Shown: positions 14,798 through 23,656 of the stretch, piece by piece | How positions within the stretch are numbered: the first letter of the stretch is position 1 | How the letters are laid out: every line of letters starts with the position of its first letter | Origin: CAWKKW01 sp963850345 | Lineage (GTDB): Bacteria > Acidobacteriota > Terriglobia > Terriglobales > Acidobacteriaceae | NCBI GenBank assembly: GCA_963850345.1 | Contig: CAWKKW010000009.1 | Span: 372,001-436,000 of the forward strand | Direction of reading: 5' to 3' | Length of the DNA stretch: 64,000 nucleotides | Notes under the pieces: model-generated | The model's input: the letters and a program-made list of their open reading frames with translations, nothing else | Database searches by the model: none | What the model was told of the DNA's origin: nothing | Position numbers and translations under genes: made by a program

Positions 14798-17079
14798 ACG
14801 ATTTCCCTCGCGACTGGAGCTACGGCCTGTTCCGGTAGATGCATTTCAAAGGCTATTCGAGAGCCTGCCGTGGTGGCGCGCACCGAACCCCCGTGCTTCT
14901 CGGCGATTCTTTTCACGAACGCAAGCCCCAGACCCCAGCCCGGTACAGACGCTTCACTGGTTGCGGAGCGGTAGTGCGCCTCGAAGAATCGCGGAACATC
15001 TTGCTCCGAGATGGAAAGCGCTTCATTGCTGACGGTGAGCACAAGCATCTGGTCAGCTGCCAGACAGGATACATGAATTTCGGAACCCGGAACGCCGTAC
15101 TTGATGGCATTGCTGACAAGGTTCAGGACCGCTCCTGTAAGCAGCGGACCATCGCCCGATGCGGTCGCCAGTTCCCCTCCTGGCAATAGCTTCAGGGTTA
15201 TCTCGGCCGATGCGGCGAGGGGACGCAGGATGTCGAACACATGCAGCACCGTGGCCCTCATGTCGACTGGGTCCATGCGAATTGGTCGCGCTCCGGCATC
15301 AAGGCGTAACACGTCGAGATAGCTGCTGATGAGAGCCAGCAGCCGCTTCGATTCGCGATAGACCGTCTCCGGCGCGCCGGCGCAGGCGGGAGAGTCCGGA
15401 TACAGCATCATGAGCTCGGCAAACTGTTGGATGGAGGCGAGCGGCGTTCGCAATTCGTGCGTGAGAAAGCTGAGCGACTCCGCCCGCGCCCGATCGCGTT
15501 CCTGGCGCGTCTCAAGGCTGGTTAAGGTGAGCACCGTGCCTCCCTCGGGAGACAGCGTTGTAGGGGGCAAGGGTGTGGTGCGCAGCGCATAGAGGCGACC
15601 GTGGATCGTGACCTCCTCGGCGCCGTCGGACTCATCCGCTGTACTAGCCAACACCGTGGGCATCTTCGCTAGTACAGCGTCGAGCGAAAGGATGGTGTCG
15701 CGCCGAAGGCGCAGGAGCGTCCCGAACTGCTCGTTGCGCAGAATGAGGAGGCCCTCATGGTTGAAAATGGCTACCGCATCTTGCGTGGACTCGAGCAGTG
15801 TCTGGTGCAATTCGTAGAGCGCGCCAAGTTCGGCCTGCAGATCTTCCAGAGTTCTCAGCTTCCAAGAGAGGCCGGTGGTCGGGGGAGCCGATCGACGGTT
15901 GAGGCTGAAGAGCCATCGTTGCAGCTGGCGCAACTGGGTGGTGAGGCTCCGTTCCACGATCACGAAGTCGGCCGAGTACGTCAGCAGCGGCGCGAGTACG
16001 ACCGCCGATAAGAGGCCGCCAACGGGCAACAGATACGAAGCCAGTACATACATGAGAAAGCCCAGGCTATACACCGTAATTCCGATGACGAACACGAGTG
16101 CCACCGAGGGCCAGGTCTGAACGCGGCGAAACAAAAGTACCAGCAGCGGGCACGAAAGAAGAACGAGCGCCATGGCTACCCATGTGGGCACCTCGTGCAA
16201 CTGCCGCGAGGTGAGTATGCCGTCGACAATTTGCGCGTTAATCTCCACGCCAGCCGTTGGCAGCTCTCCGCTGATCGGCGTGATGAAGCGATCGCTGATC
16301 TCCGTTGGTCCGAATCCGATGAGCACGGGGTGGCCGCGGAGATCCTCAAGGCTTTCGCCTTGTAGCACCTGTGCGGCAGAGATCGTACGGAATCCATCGC
16401 GGCGAAAGGCGATCGGAACCAGTCGCGGAGCGACTAACGTGAAGGCGCCGGTATGTGTGGGTTCTTCGATATCGTATGCATGGAGAAAGTCAGACACGCG
16501 AGCCGCATTGACGCTTCGCGCTACTTCAACGCCAAAGGCCCACTGATTGCCGTCGGGCGAGAGTTGCAGCGGAGAGAACCTGCGGCTCACGCCGTCGCGA
16601 TCAAGCGGCACATCCACGTCGCCAATTGACACCTTGGGCGAGAGCAGCGCGGAGATGGGTTCAAGCCAATGCGGTCCATCGGAATAGGAAGCGATCTTGT
16701 CCACGAGAACAACGTGTGGTCCCTGGTCGAGTGCTTTGCGGAGCTCCTGATCCGCTTCAGTCGACTGTGGCTCGGTGAGCAGCACATCGATGCCGATGAC
16801 GCCGGCGCCCGCGCTGCCCACATTGCGAACCAATTGTGCCAGCCGGGTTCGCGACCATGGCCAACGGCCATACTGCCGCAGGCTTTCATCATCGACCAGC
16901 ACCAGCACGACTGAAGACGGAGTCGACGGCCGGGGAGCGAGGCGGATGAAGGTATCGTTGATCCTGGATTGCAGTTCGCTGACTAAGGGGATGGCAGAGG
17001 CTGCAACGATAAGCAGAAACAAGCTGAGCGCGAGTCCCGCCGTCGTAGTGAGTAGGCTGCGACGCCCGCCCGCGTTCAT
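14794..17079 (-). CDS. CHASE2-domain sensor histidine kinase
   Basis: A 761-residue inner-membrane kinase. Order: N-terminal TM (about 12-31); extracytoplasmic CHASE2 domain (about 32-295, with VDDESLRQYGRWPWSR and IGFGPTEISDRF); three TM helices (300-372); a PAS-like region (425-525); HisKA with the phospho-acceptor H541 in THELRTPL; and a HATPase domain with the N-box NLVSNAIKYG and GWGLGLAFVKRI. All catalytic boxes are present. It overlaps the regulator gene upstream and the FecR gene downstream by 4 bases each, so the three are one transcription unit. It should phosphorylate the adjacent sigma54-type regulator in response to an envelope signal of unknown nature. Confidence 0.93.
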   Translation of the reverse strand: MNAGGRRSLLTTTAGLALSLFLLIVAASAIPLVSELQSRINDTFIRLAPRPSTPSSVVLVLVDDESLRQYGRWPWSRTRLAQLVRNVGSAGAGVIGIDVLLTEPQSTEADQELRKALDQGPHVVLVDKIASYSDGPHWLEPISALLSPKVSIGDVDVPLDRDGVSRRFSPLQLSPDGNQWAFGVEVARSVNAARVSDFLHAYDIEEPTHTGAFTLVAPRLVPIAFRRDGFRTISAAQVLQGESLEDLRGHPVLIGFGPTEISDRFITPISGELPTAGVEINAQIVDGILTSRQLHEVPTWVAMALVLLSCPLLVLLFRRVQTWPSVALVFVIGITVYSLGFLMYVLASYLLPVGGLLSAVVLAPLLTYSADFVIVERSLTTQLRQLQRWLFSLNRRSAPPTTGLSWKLRTLEDLQAELGALYELHQTLLESTQDAVAIFNHEGLLILRNEQFGTLLRLRRDTILSLDAVLAKMPTVLASTADESDGAEEVTIHGRLYALRTTPLPPTTLSPEGGTVLTLTSLETRQERDRARAESLSFLTHELRTPLASIQQFAELMMLYPDSPACAGAPETVYRESKRLLALISSYLDVLRLDAGARPIRMDPVDMRATVLHVFDILRPLAASAEITLKLLPGGELATASGDGPLLTGAVLNLVSNAIKYGVPGSEIHVSCLAADQMLVLTVSNEALSISEQDVPRFFEAHYRSATSEASVPGWGLGLAFVKRIAEKHGGSVRATTAGSRIAFEMHLPEQAVAPVAREIV

Positions 17080-18449
17080 CTCTCATCCACCACTTGTAAA
17101 TTAATGCCGAGGCGAACGGCCTTTTTGTAAAGGGTCTTACGCTCGATCCCTAAACGCCGCGCCGCCTCAGTCTTATTACCGCGGCTCTCTTGCAGCACTC
17201 GTAGAATATGCTGGCGTTCCATTTCGAGTAAGCGATCAGGAGCTGTTACAGTTGCGTCGTCGAGCGGCGCCTCAACGTGGGTTGTGCTTCGGGCCGCCTC
17301 CGCTTCCACATCGGAGAGAGTGATCCGTCCCGTAGGGGAAAAGATGGCCAGGCGCACCACCGTGTTCTCGAGTTCGCGAACATTTCCCGGCCACTCCATC
17401 TGCTGTAAGCGCTCTACCGCCGCCTGTTGGATGGCGACGTCGCGTTCATTCTTCAGGTTGAATTCGCTAAGGAAATGGTTGACCAGCAGGGGAATGTCTT
17501 CCCGCCGCTCGGCCAGGCTGGGAATGACGATCTGCACTACGCTGAGCCGGTAGTACAAATCTTCGCGGAACGCTTCCTGTCGGATCAGGGACGCCATGTC
17601 GCGATTGGAAGCGGCGAGAATGCGCACATCCACCGGGATATAACGATTGGAGCCGACCCTGCGCACCTGCTGCTCCTGAATGACACGCAGCAACTTGACT
17701 TGAAAGGCTAGCGTGGTCTCCGTAACTTCATCGAGAAACAGCGTGCCCTTGGTCGAGGATTCGACCAAGCCATGGTGAACACTTTGCGCCCCGGTGAATG
17801 CGCCCTTTTCGTGGCCAAACAATTCACTCTCAAGAATCGTCTCGGTAAACGAACCGCAGTTGACCGGAGTGAAGGCGTGCGGCGCCCGCTTGGAATACTG
17901 GTGGATGGCGCGCGCGACCAGTTCTTTTCCTGTGCCGCTGGCTCCGAGGATCAGCACGTTGGCATTGCTTGGCGCGACCCGGGCGATCGAGTTATAGACC
18001 TCGAGCATTCGCGGGCTTCTGCCGATGATTGCGGTGCGCTGGGCGGTGGGTTCGGGAGGCGGGATCTGACGATCGAACTTGGAGCGGAACCCATCGGCGC
18101 GTGCCGCAACCGTGCGGAGTTGTTGAATCGAGATCGGCTTGCTGATGTATTCGATCGCACCTTGGGCGACCGACTCCGCTGCATTCTCAAGACTCACGTG
18201 CGCAGAGATGACGACCAGGTAAAGAGTCGGATGGATGGAACGGATGCGGCGCGCCAGTTCGAGACCGCTGTCGGAGCCAAGATACACATCGATTAACGCG
18301 AGATCAGGCGTGTGGGACGCGAGGTACTCTTCGGCAGCAGCGGCACGATGGAAGACCTGGCACGAGTGGCCTTCCGCCGTGAATACGCTCTGCAGAAACG
18401 TGCCGGTACTTGGCTCGTCGTCGACCACGACTACCTGTAAAGGCCGCAT
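17076..18449 (-). CDS. Sigma54-dependent NtrC-family response regulator
   Basis: A 457-residue three-domain activator. The receiver domain (1-120) has acidic DDE at 10-12, phospho-acceptor D54 and K104. The AAA+ domain has Walker A GASGTGKE at 169-176, the sigma54-contacting GAFTGA loop at 216-221 and Walker B GTLFLDE at 235-241. A Fis-type helix-turn-helix ends the protein (NKTEAARRLGIERKTLYKKA). The start at 18449 has GAGGA 5 bases upstream; 12 further codons are open upstream but begin implausibly. The intact GAFTGA loop predicts activation of sigma54 promoters. The two best candidates I see lie downstream in the same locus, in front of the two giant cytochrome genes. Confidence 0.94.
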   Translation of the reverse strand: MRPLQVVVVDDEPSTGTFLQSVFTAEGHSCQVFHRAAAAEEYLASHTPDLALIDVYLGSDSGLELARRIRSIHPTLYLVVISAHVSLENAAESVAQGAIEYISKPISIQQLRTVAARADGFRSKFDRQIPPPEPTAQRTAIIGRSPRMLEVYNSIARVAPSNANVLILGASGTGKELVARAIHQYSKRAPHAFTPVNCGSFTETILESELFGHEKGAFTGAQSVHHGLVESSTKGTLFLDEVTETTLAFQVKLLRVIQEQQVRRVGSNRYIPVDVRILAASNRDMASLIRQEAFREDLYYRLSVVQIVIPSLAERREDIPLLVNHFLSEFNLKNERDVAIQQAAVERLQQMEWPGNVRELENTVVRLAIFSPTGRITLSDVEAEAARSTTHVEAPLDDATVTAPDRLLEMERQHILRVLQESRGNKTEAARRLGIERKTLYKKAVRLGINLQVVDER

Positions 18450-18684
18450 CAAGATCCTCGCGACGATTCGGGAAGCATACCGCACTTCGGGGGGAGGAAC
18501 GATGCAGGCTGCACGAAAGGTTCCTCACAAAGTATCATGCCCGAGCAGCTCTCATCGAGCAGAATCCGATGCGAATCGGAGTCGCCGGCTAGTGGGGATT
18601 TGGGTGGTCACGATAGCCGATTGTCGGCGCGCCCCTGTTGGGGTTTGGCTCCGCTTGGTCGGTGCTCGGCCCCGGGGCGCTCGG

Positions 18685-20370
18685 CTACGTGAGTTCCCGT
18701 TGGAGTTGCCACAGGACGCCCCCCGGTTCTTTGAGGCAGGCGGAGGTGATGGCCGCTGCGCGCTCGGGCGAATCGGCGACGGCGTACACGCGAAATTCAT
18801 CGGCATTGCCAGAGGGACGAAGGTGGGCAACCTCGTCACTCTGAAAGGTCACGCGCACACCATCGGTGAGGTCGACCGCTGCAACTTCGCTGAAGCCATC
18901 CTTCGCGGAGAACACACTTGCCAATCGCTCGCGAACCTTGCTGAGCTGACCGGTGTCTTCGGTCGCGGCGAGGTCCGAAAGCGAGCTTACGATTCGCGCT
19001 CCCAGCGCTTGCGGGAAGTTTCTCTTCAAAGCAGCACTGGTGAAGCGCTTCGGCAAAGTCGAAAAGAGCTGGTCGAGGCGCAAGCCTTTTTCTCGCGCAC
19101 TGGCCAACACCGCGACGATTGGCAGCATGGCATCGCGCGTGGGCAGAGCCTTCAGCGTGCGCCCATTCCTCATGAAGTCAGACCCTGTCAGGAACCCGCC
19201 GTTCGCTTCCCATCCGCACACGGCTTTCTTGCCGCGCTGTGCGGCCGCTTCCATTCCGGCAATCACGAAGGGCGATCCGATACGAGTCTTGGGTTCCAAG
19301 GCTTGCTTCAGGCTGCTGCGATCGATGGCGTCGTTGCAGCTGATTGGAACGACCACTGCATCGGCATGCAGGTAGGCTGCGGCGATCATGCCCGCCAGAT
19401 CGCCCGGATAAAACTGCACGCGCGAGGTCGATGGCTCCATTCCGAGAATCAGTGGCCGGTCGCTATCGCCGTCCGCAGACACGATGGCGTCAAAGGGGCC
19501 GTGCTGCGCGACTGCCTGGTCGGCCAACGTCTGGATGACAGCGAGCTGCGCAGGCTCAAGATTCTCCGTGTCGATCGGAACGAATGCGTCACTGCGACCG
19601 GCACGAATGAGACGTGCTCCGAGTCCTTCGAGGATCGCGGGCAGCAGATCGCGGCCGACTGAGGAATGCTCATAGAACAGCACTCGCATACCGTGCAGTG
19701 GCTGCTCTGGCCAGAAATCGAGATAGCGTTGGACATAGGCATCGCGAGCGGCAGCATCCACGCGCGGCAACTCCTGGTGGCCAGCCTTAAACATTCCGAG
19801 TGCATTGAAGAGAGAGGTCGCGAACGACCTCTGGCATTCCCGGTCGCGAATCTTGCGAACGATGGCACCGATGGGCTCTTCGTGACGCTTCAGCAACTCC
19901 CCGCGCGAGGTGTTCGTCTTATAGCCATTTCTATCAAATGGGATGTGGCTGCCGGTTACCATCATGCTGCCCTTGCTTCGGCTGATCGCGTAAAAGGTGA
20001 GGGCCGGCGTCGGGATGGCGCCAAGGTTTACGGGCTGCATTCCAGCGTCGCGAATCGCGCGTTCAATGGCCTGCGCCAGTTCACCGCGCCCTTCGGCTTG
20101 CTGAACAAATTCCGTCGAACTGGGGCGCAGGTCGTAAGCGAAGTAGAATTCATCGCCGCGCTCGATCCCTCCTTCTTCGAGGGGGAGCGACTGCAGGTAT
20201 TCGAGTTCGGCAGACGCATTGACATAGACCTCAAGCTGGGTCAGGTCGACCAGGCGCCCGCGCCGTCCACTGGTTCCAAACTTCAACTCGCAGGGGTCGT
20301 GATTCAGATTCGCGCGAAGTGTCTGCTCCATCGAATTGAACGTAGCACTCACTGTTTCATATTCTCTCAA
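18685..20370 (-). CDS. Phosphohexomutase (phosphomannomutase/phosphoglucomutase family)
   Basis: A 561-residue alpha-D-phosphohexomutase that interconverts sugar 1- and 6-phosphates in the cytoplasm. All four family signatures are visible: FGTSGRRGR at 31-39, the catalytic loop TGSHIPFDRNG with phospho-Ser141, the Mg loop DGDSDRP, and the sugar-specificity loop CGWEANGG. The phosphate-binding RPSGNADEFRVY ends the protein. It is somewhat longer than the usual 450-550. The start is uncertain: TTG at 20370 is 8 bases after the upstream gene, and ATG at 20331 is an alternative. Substrate preference (mannose versus glucose) is not decidable by eye. Confidence 0.9.
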   Translation of the reverse strand: MREYETVSATFNSMEQTLRANLNHDPCELKFGTSGRRGRLVDLTQLEVYVNASAELEYLQSLPLEEGGIERGDEFYFAYDLRPSSTEFVQQAEGRGELAQAIERAIRDAGMQPVNLGAIPTPALTFYAISRSKGSMMVTGSHIPFDRNGYKTNTSRGELLKRHEEPIGAIVRKIRDRECQRSFATSLFNALGMFKAGHQELPRVDAAARDAYVQRYLDFWPEQPLHGMRVLFYEHSSVGRDLLPAILEGLGARLIRAGRSDAFVPIDTENLEPAQLAVIQTLADQAVAQHGPFDAIVSADGDSDRPLILGMEPSTSRVQFYPGDLAGMIAAAYLHADAVVVPISCNDAIDRSSLKQALEPKTRIGSPFVIAGMEAAAQRGKKAVCGWEANGGFLTGSDFMRNGRTLKALPTRDAMLPIVAVLASAREKGLRLDQLFSTLPKRFTSAALKRNFPQALGARIVSSLSDLAATEDTGQLSKVRERLASVFSAKDGFSEVAAVDLTDGVRVTFQSDEVAHLRPSGNADEFRVYAVADSPERAAAITSACLKEPGGVLWQLQRELT

Positions 20371-20378
20371 GTCGCTGG

Positions 20379-21698
20379 CTATGGCCGCGCGGATGCGCTC
20401 TGCAGCATTAGCTGGAAGCGATGCGACACCGGTTGTGCGTCTGCCCTTTGCCGGTCTTCGGCGGAGAGCAGTGCAGCCGCCAGGGCTCGGGCTGTCGGCG
20501 AATTCTCAGCCTCGGTTGAGGCACGTATGATCTGGAACCGCTGCGACTCCAGGGCGTTCTTCTTCTCGGTGTCGTAGGCGACCAGGCGAGCCTGCTCCAG
20601 CATGGGCGTGGGTAGAGTCGCAAGGTTGATGCCGCCGGTGAGATCGTCAGACGAGAAGGTCGCGATCTTACGATCGTCGATCAGCAAATCGTAGTTGCCG
20701 ACCGCCAGCCCGTGAAACGCGAGTGTCTGCTGATCCAGCGCGGTTACGAGATCGCTCAGCTTGACCGTGGCGGCGAGGACCGGATCCAACTCAGCAGGAG
20801 GCAGCGGCAGGGGCAACGCGTGATCCAGTTGGGTCCAGGTAAGACCAGTCCTGGTGCGACGCAGATCCGTGACCACCGTGTTTCGTGCCTCGGCTCCAGC
20901 CACCTTGGAAACAGCGTCGATCGTTACAGAGCTAACCAGCGCCGGTGCGTGCCAGGTCTTGAGCAGCGCCTCCGCCATCAGCCAATGTCCGGCCTGCTGA
21001 GGATGGACGCGGTCGGGGATGAGCTGCGTGGCAAGCGTCGGACTCTGCTGGTTCAGTGTCTGCAGGAAGATCGTCACCGGCGTATTGAAGTCTGCGATTT
21101 GCGTGTGCCGCTCCCGGCTGAGAGAAGTGACGAAGGCGCTGTACTTGATCAGGACCTGATTCAGGCCGCCGCTCGCAGCGGGCTCTCGTGTGACGTCGTC
21201 GTAAGGCGAAGGCGCAATGAGCGTGATGCGGGATCGGCCCAGATTTTTCTGCAGCGATTCGACGATGTGCCGATAGCCATCTTCATAGGTCGAAGCGATG
21301 CCAGGGTCATCGGCACGATAGTACATGTCATTCATGCCGAGCATGACGGTCACTACATCGGGATGAGCATCGAAGACATCGCGACGCAGGCGCAGGTCGA
21401 CCGGGCCCGCCGCCCCTCCGCTCACCTTATCCCCACCTACTCCAGCGTTGTGGAACGAGACCTTCCACGCCGGAAATCGAGTCAGTACGAACTCTTCAAC
21501 ATCCGCGGTGTACTGGCGCTGTTCGGTGATGCTGTCGCCGTAAAAAGTGACTTTGTCTCCATCGTGGAGATGGAAGTCCAACCCTGGCGAGGGAGCGAAT
21601 TGCCCGAACACGATTGAAGCCGAGCCAACAAACCAGACTGCCAACAATAGAAGGGCAGGGAAGCGTTTCACGCGCAGATGTCTCCTGAATCCATGCAT
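20379..21698 (-). CDS. Secreted SGNH/GDSL-family hydrolase
   Basis: A 439-residue exported protein. A signal peptide (FPALLLLAVWFVGSASIVFG) is followed by an SGNH-hydrolase domain with the nucleophile Ser56 in GDSIT (54-58), oxyanion Gly in the AGVGGDKV segment, GMND block III, and the catalytic Asp/His pair in DRVHPQQAGH. A further roughly 150 residues of beta-rich sequence follow and have no obvious assignment. Such enzymes deacetylate or de-esterify carbohydrates and lipids. The gene lies 8 bases upstream of the phosphohexomutase gene, so the two are probably co-transcribed, hinting at polysaccharide metabolism. Confidence 0.87.
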   Translation of the reverse strand: MHGFRRHLRVKRFPALLLLAVWFVGSASIVFGQFAPSPGLDFHLHDGDKVTFYGDSITEQRQYTADVEEFVLTRFPAWKVSFHNAGVGGDKVSGGAAGPVDLRLRRDVFDAHPDVVTVMLGMNDMYYRADDPGIASTYEDGYRHIVESLQKNLGRSRITLIAPSPYDDVTREPAASGGLNQVLIKYSAFVTSLSRERHTQIADFNTPVTIFLQTLNQQSPTLATQLIPDRVHPQQAGHWLMAEALLKTWHAPALVSSVTIDAVSKVAGAEARNTVVTDLRRTRTGLTWTQLDHALPLPLPPAELDPVLAATVKLSDLVTALDQQTLAFHGLAVGNYDLLIDDRKIATFSSDDLTGGINLATLPTPMLEQARLVAYDTEKKNALESQRFQIIRASTEAENSPTARALAAALLSAEDRQRADAQPVSHRFQLMLQSASARP

Positions 21699-21756
21699 TG
21701 GAAAACACTATTGTCCCACGATGGGGTGACCGAGACCTGGTGAGCATCGCTCGGGC

Positions 21757-22374
21757 TCAGCCTTGCGTCAGGCAGAACGCGATTATGGTCTGACCGCAGA
21801 CGCCGACCGACTCTTCCGCTTCGCGCAGCAACTCGGCTTCGAGGCCGTCGGGATCAACCTCCATCTCGCACGAGGCAATCTGTTCTTCGCTGGCCCCATG
21901 GAAACAAAGTTCGCACACGCCTAGACCATCTTCTGAACGAACCGGAGGCCCAAAGACTCTGCAGGTCATGGGACGCGCGGCGTAGAGATCGCAGGTCCCC
22001 GTCTCCGGATCCAGAACCGGGCAGGGCTCATCATTCGCGAATTCTGCAAACCGCTCCTCAGCGTCTTCCCCCTGGTCGAGAATGCCGGAAGTTGGATCGC
22101 CGGGAAAGTTCGCCGCTAACTTTGCCGCAGAGTTCGTCGCGCGAGTCCGAACACGCGCGGCACGTTCCGGGTCCGTTCGCTCCAGGTCCGCCAGCCCATT
22201 TCGCAGACGCAGAGCATCGAGTTGATTGATCGCGAACGCGCCAACACAGCATTGGGTACAGCCGGGCCGGCAGACAAGCCACTCGCCGCTCTTGCGCGAC
22301 GTTTCGGCCAGGGCCAGGTCAAGGATTTGGACTAGCTGCTGGTCACGCCGTGCGAATTGGCGGGGGACACGCAT
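21757..22374 (-). CDS. YkgJ-type cysteine-cluster protein (putative metal/Fe-S binding)
   Basis: A 205-residue cytoplasmic protein with the YkgJ/UPF0153 signature: an N-terminal CRPGCTQCC, a central CPVLDPETGTCDLYAARPMTC and further C-terminal cysteines including CELC. These proteins are thought to bind zinc or an Fe-S cluster; the function is unknown, with O-acetylation or oxidase partners reported for some relatives. The ATG at 22374 is chosen because upstream residues are not conserved-looking; an ATG 30 codons earlier is open. It reads away from the secreted-protein gene at 22579, leaving a 204-base divergent gap in which I cannot define a promoter. Confidence 0.75.
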   Translation of the reverse strand: MRVPRQFARRDQQLVQILDLALAETSRKSGEWLVCRPGCTQCCVGAFAINQLDALRLRNGLADLERTDPERAARVRTRATNSAAKLAANFPGDPTSGILDQGEDAEERFAEFANDEPCPVLDPETGTCDLYAARPMTCRVFGPPVRSEDGLGVCELCFHGASEEQIASCEMEVDPDGLEAELLREAEESVGVCGQTIIAFCLTQG

Positions 22375-22578
22375 GGTTGCGATCTCAGGATATATGTAGC
22401 CACTTTCCCTAGCTTTCTGCACCTTTTGGGGTGTTTTGCGCAGATCGCTGCGGCTCCGAAGCAAAAACAGTGCAAAATGAATGCGACGTCACCTCCCTGA
22501 CATAGAAGCGACTACTCACGGTAGTTACAGCTTTGCGTTTTCGCGCTCCCAGCGCATACCCCGTTTCCGGAGTTATTG

Positions 22579-23475
22579 ATGAACGTCTGTCCGGCTGGCT
22601 TCTGTCCTCATCGCTCTCGGCGTGTCGCTTGCGGAATGGTATTTGCTCTTTTGCTGGCCTTCATTGGCTTCGTGGGAACGGCCCGCGCCCAGGACAACTA
22701 CGAAATTCAGGTCTACGGATCCGATACCGTGGCTCCCAAAACCATCATGGTGGAGACACACACCAACTTTTCTTCGATCGGCAGTAAGCCTCAGCCAAAC
22801 TCTAAGTTCAGCCCGGAAGGCGTTTACGCTTCTGACCACGCCGAGCGCGAGACTCTGGAGTTGACCCAGGGCATCAACCACTGGTCTGAGGTGGGCTTCT
22901 ATGTGTTCACCAATTCGAGCAGTGCCAATGGCTTTCAATGGGTCGGCGACCACATCCGACCGCGGGTGCGCGTTCCCGATGACTGGAACTGGCCAGTCGG
23001 CGCGAGCCTTTCCATGGAAATTGGCTACCAGCGGCGGAGCTTTTCCCCAGACACCTGGACATGGGAAATCCGTCCGATCGTCGACAAGCACTTTGGCCGT
23101 TGGTACACCGCGGTCAATCCCGTGCTGGAGCGATCGTTTCACGGGGCGAGTGTTCACCAGGGAGTGACCTTTGCACCCGCGGTCGAGATCGGCTACGACA
23201 TCACGCGGAAGGTGACGGCCAACATTGAGTATTACGGCGCGTTCGGCCAACTCGGAGACTTCGCGCCACTGCACGATCAGCAACACCAGATCTTTCCGTC
23301 GCTGGACTTGAACGTGTCGCCTGAATGGGAGCTCAACTTCGGAGTTGGGATTGGCGCCACTGCCAGCACCGACCACCTCATCCTCAAGGCGATCATCGGC
23401 CGCCGCTTCAACTGGACCGGCAGGCGTCCACGAGGCACCTCCAAGGGCGATGAGGGAAAGCCAGAAAATCCCTGA
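22579..23475 (+). CDS. Predicted outer-membrane beta-barrel protein
   Basis: A 298-residue secreted protein. The start at the ATG 22579 has GGAG 6 bases upstream. A signal peptide (MVFALLLAFIGFVGTARA) is followed by a mature part rich in alternating aromatic/polar strands (NHWSEVGFYVFT, LSMEIGYQRRSF, ITRKVTANIEYYGAFG). It ends in LKAIIGRRFNW, a good terminal beta-strand, plus a polar tail. This is typical of a 10-12-strand outer-membrane barrel. No specific family is recognised; there is no haem motif or plug domain. It stands alone between the divergent YkgJ-type gene and the M13 peptidase gene. Confidence 0.7.
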   Translation: MNVCPAGFCPHRSRRVACGMVFALLLAFIGFVGTARAQDNYEIQVYGSDTVAPKTIMVETHTNFSSIGSKPQPNSKFSPEGVYASDHAERETLELTQGINHWSEVGFYVFTNSSSANGFQWVGDHIRPRVRVPDDWNWPVGASLSMEIGYQRRSFSPDTWTWEIRPIVDKHFGRWYTAVNPVLERSFHGASVHQGVTFAPAVEIGYDITRKVTANIEYYGAFGQLGDFAPLHDQQHQIFPSLDLNVSPEWELNFGVGIGATASTDHLILKAIIGRRFNWTGRRPRGTSKGDEGKPENP

Positions 23476-23656
23476 GGCTGGCGCCCCAGCAACCCCACCG
23501 TGCTCCGAATCCCGAGCTAAGTCTGTATTAGGACGCGCGGAACGGTTTCCATCCTGCGAACGCAACCTCATCGTCTCATCGTAAGAACCGGCCTGCCCGG
23601 TTGCCGCGGGAGCAATGCCCGTGTTAGCAAAGAGCATTGCGGCAAACACGAGAGAG

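Noticed and set aside
22573..23649. A 358-codon minus-strand frame opposite the predicted outer-membrane protein
   Set aside because: The plus-strand frame has a ribosome-binding site, signal peptide and beta-barrel pattern. The opposite frame has none and reads as a shadow of high GC.
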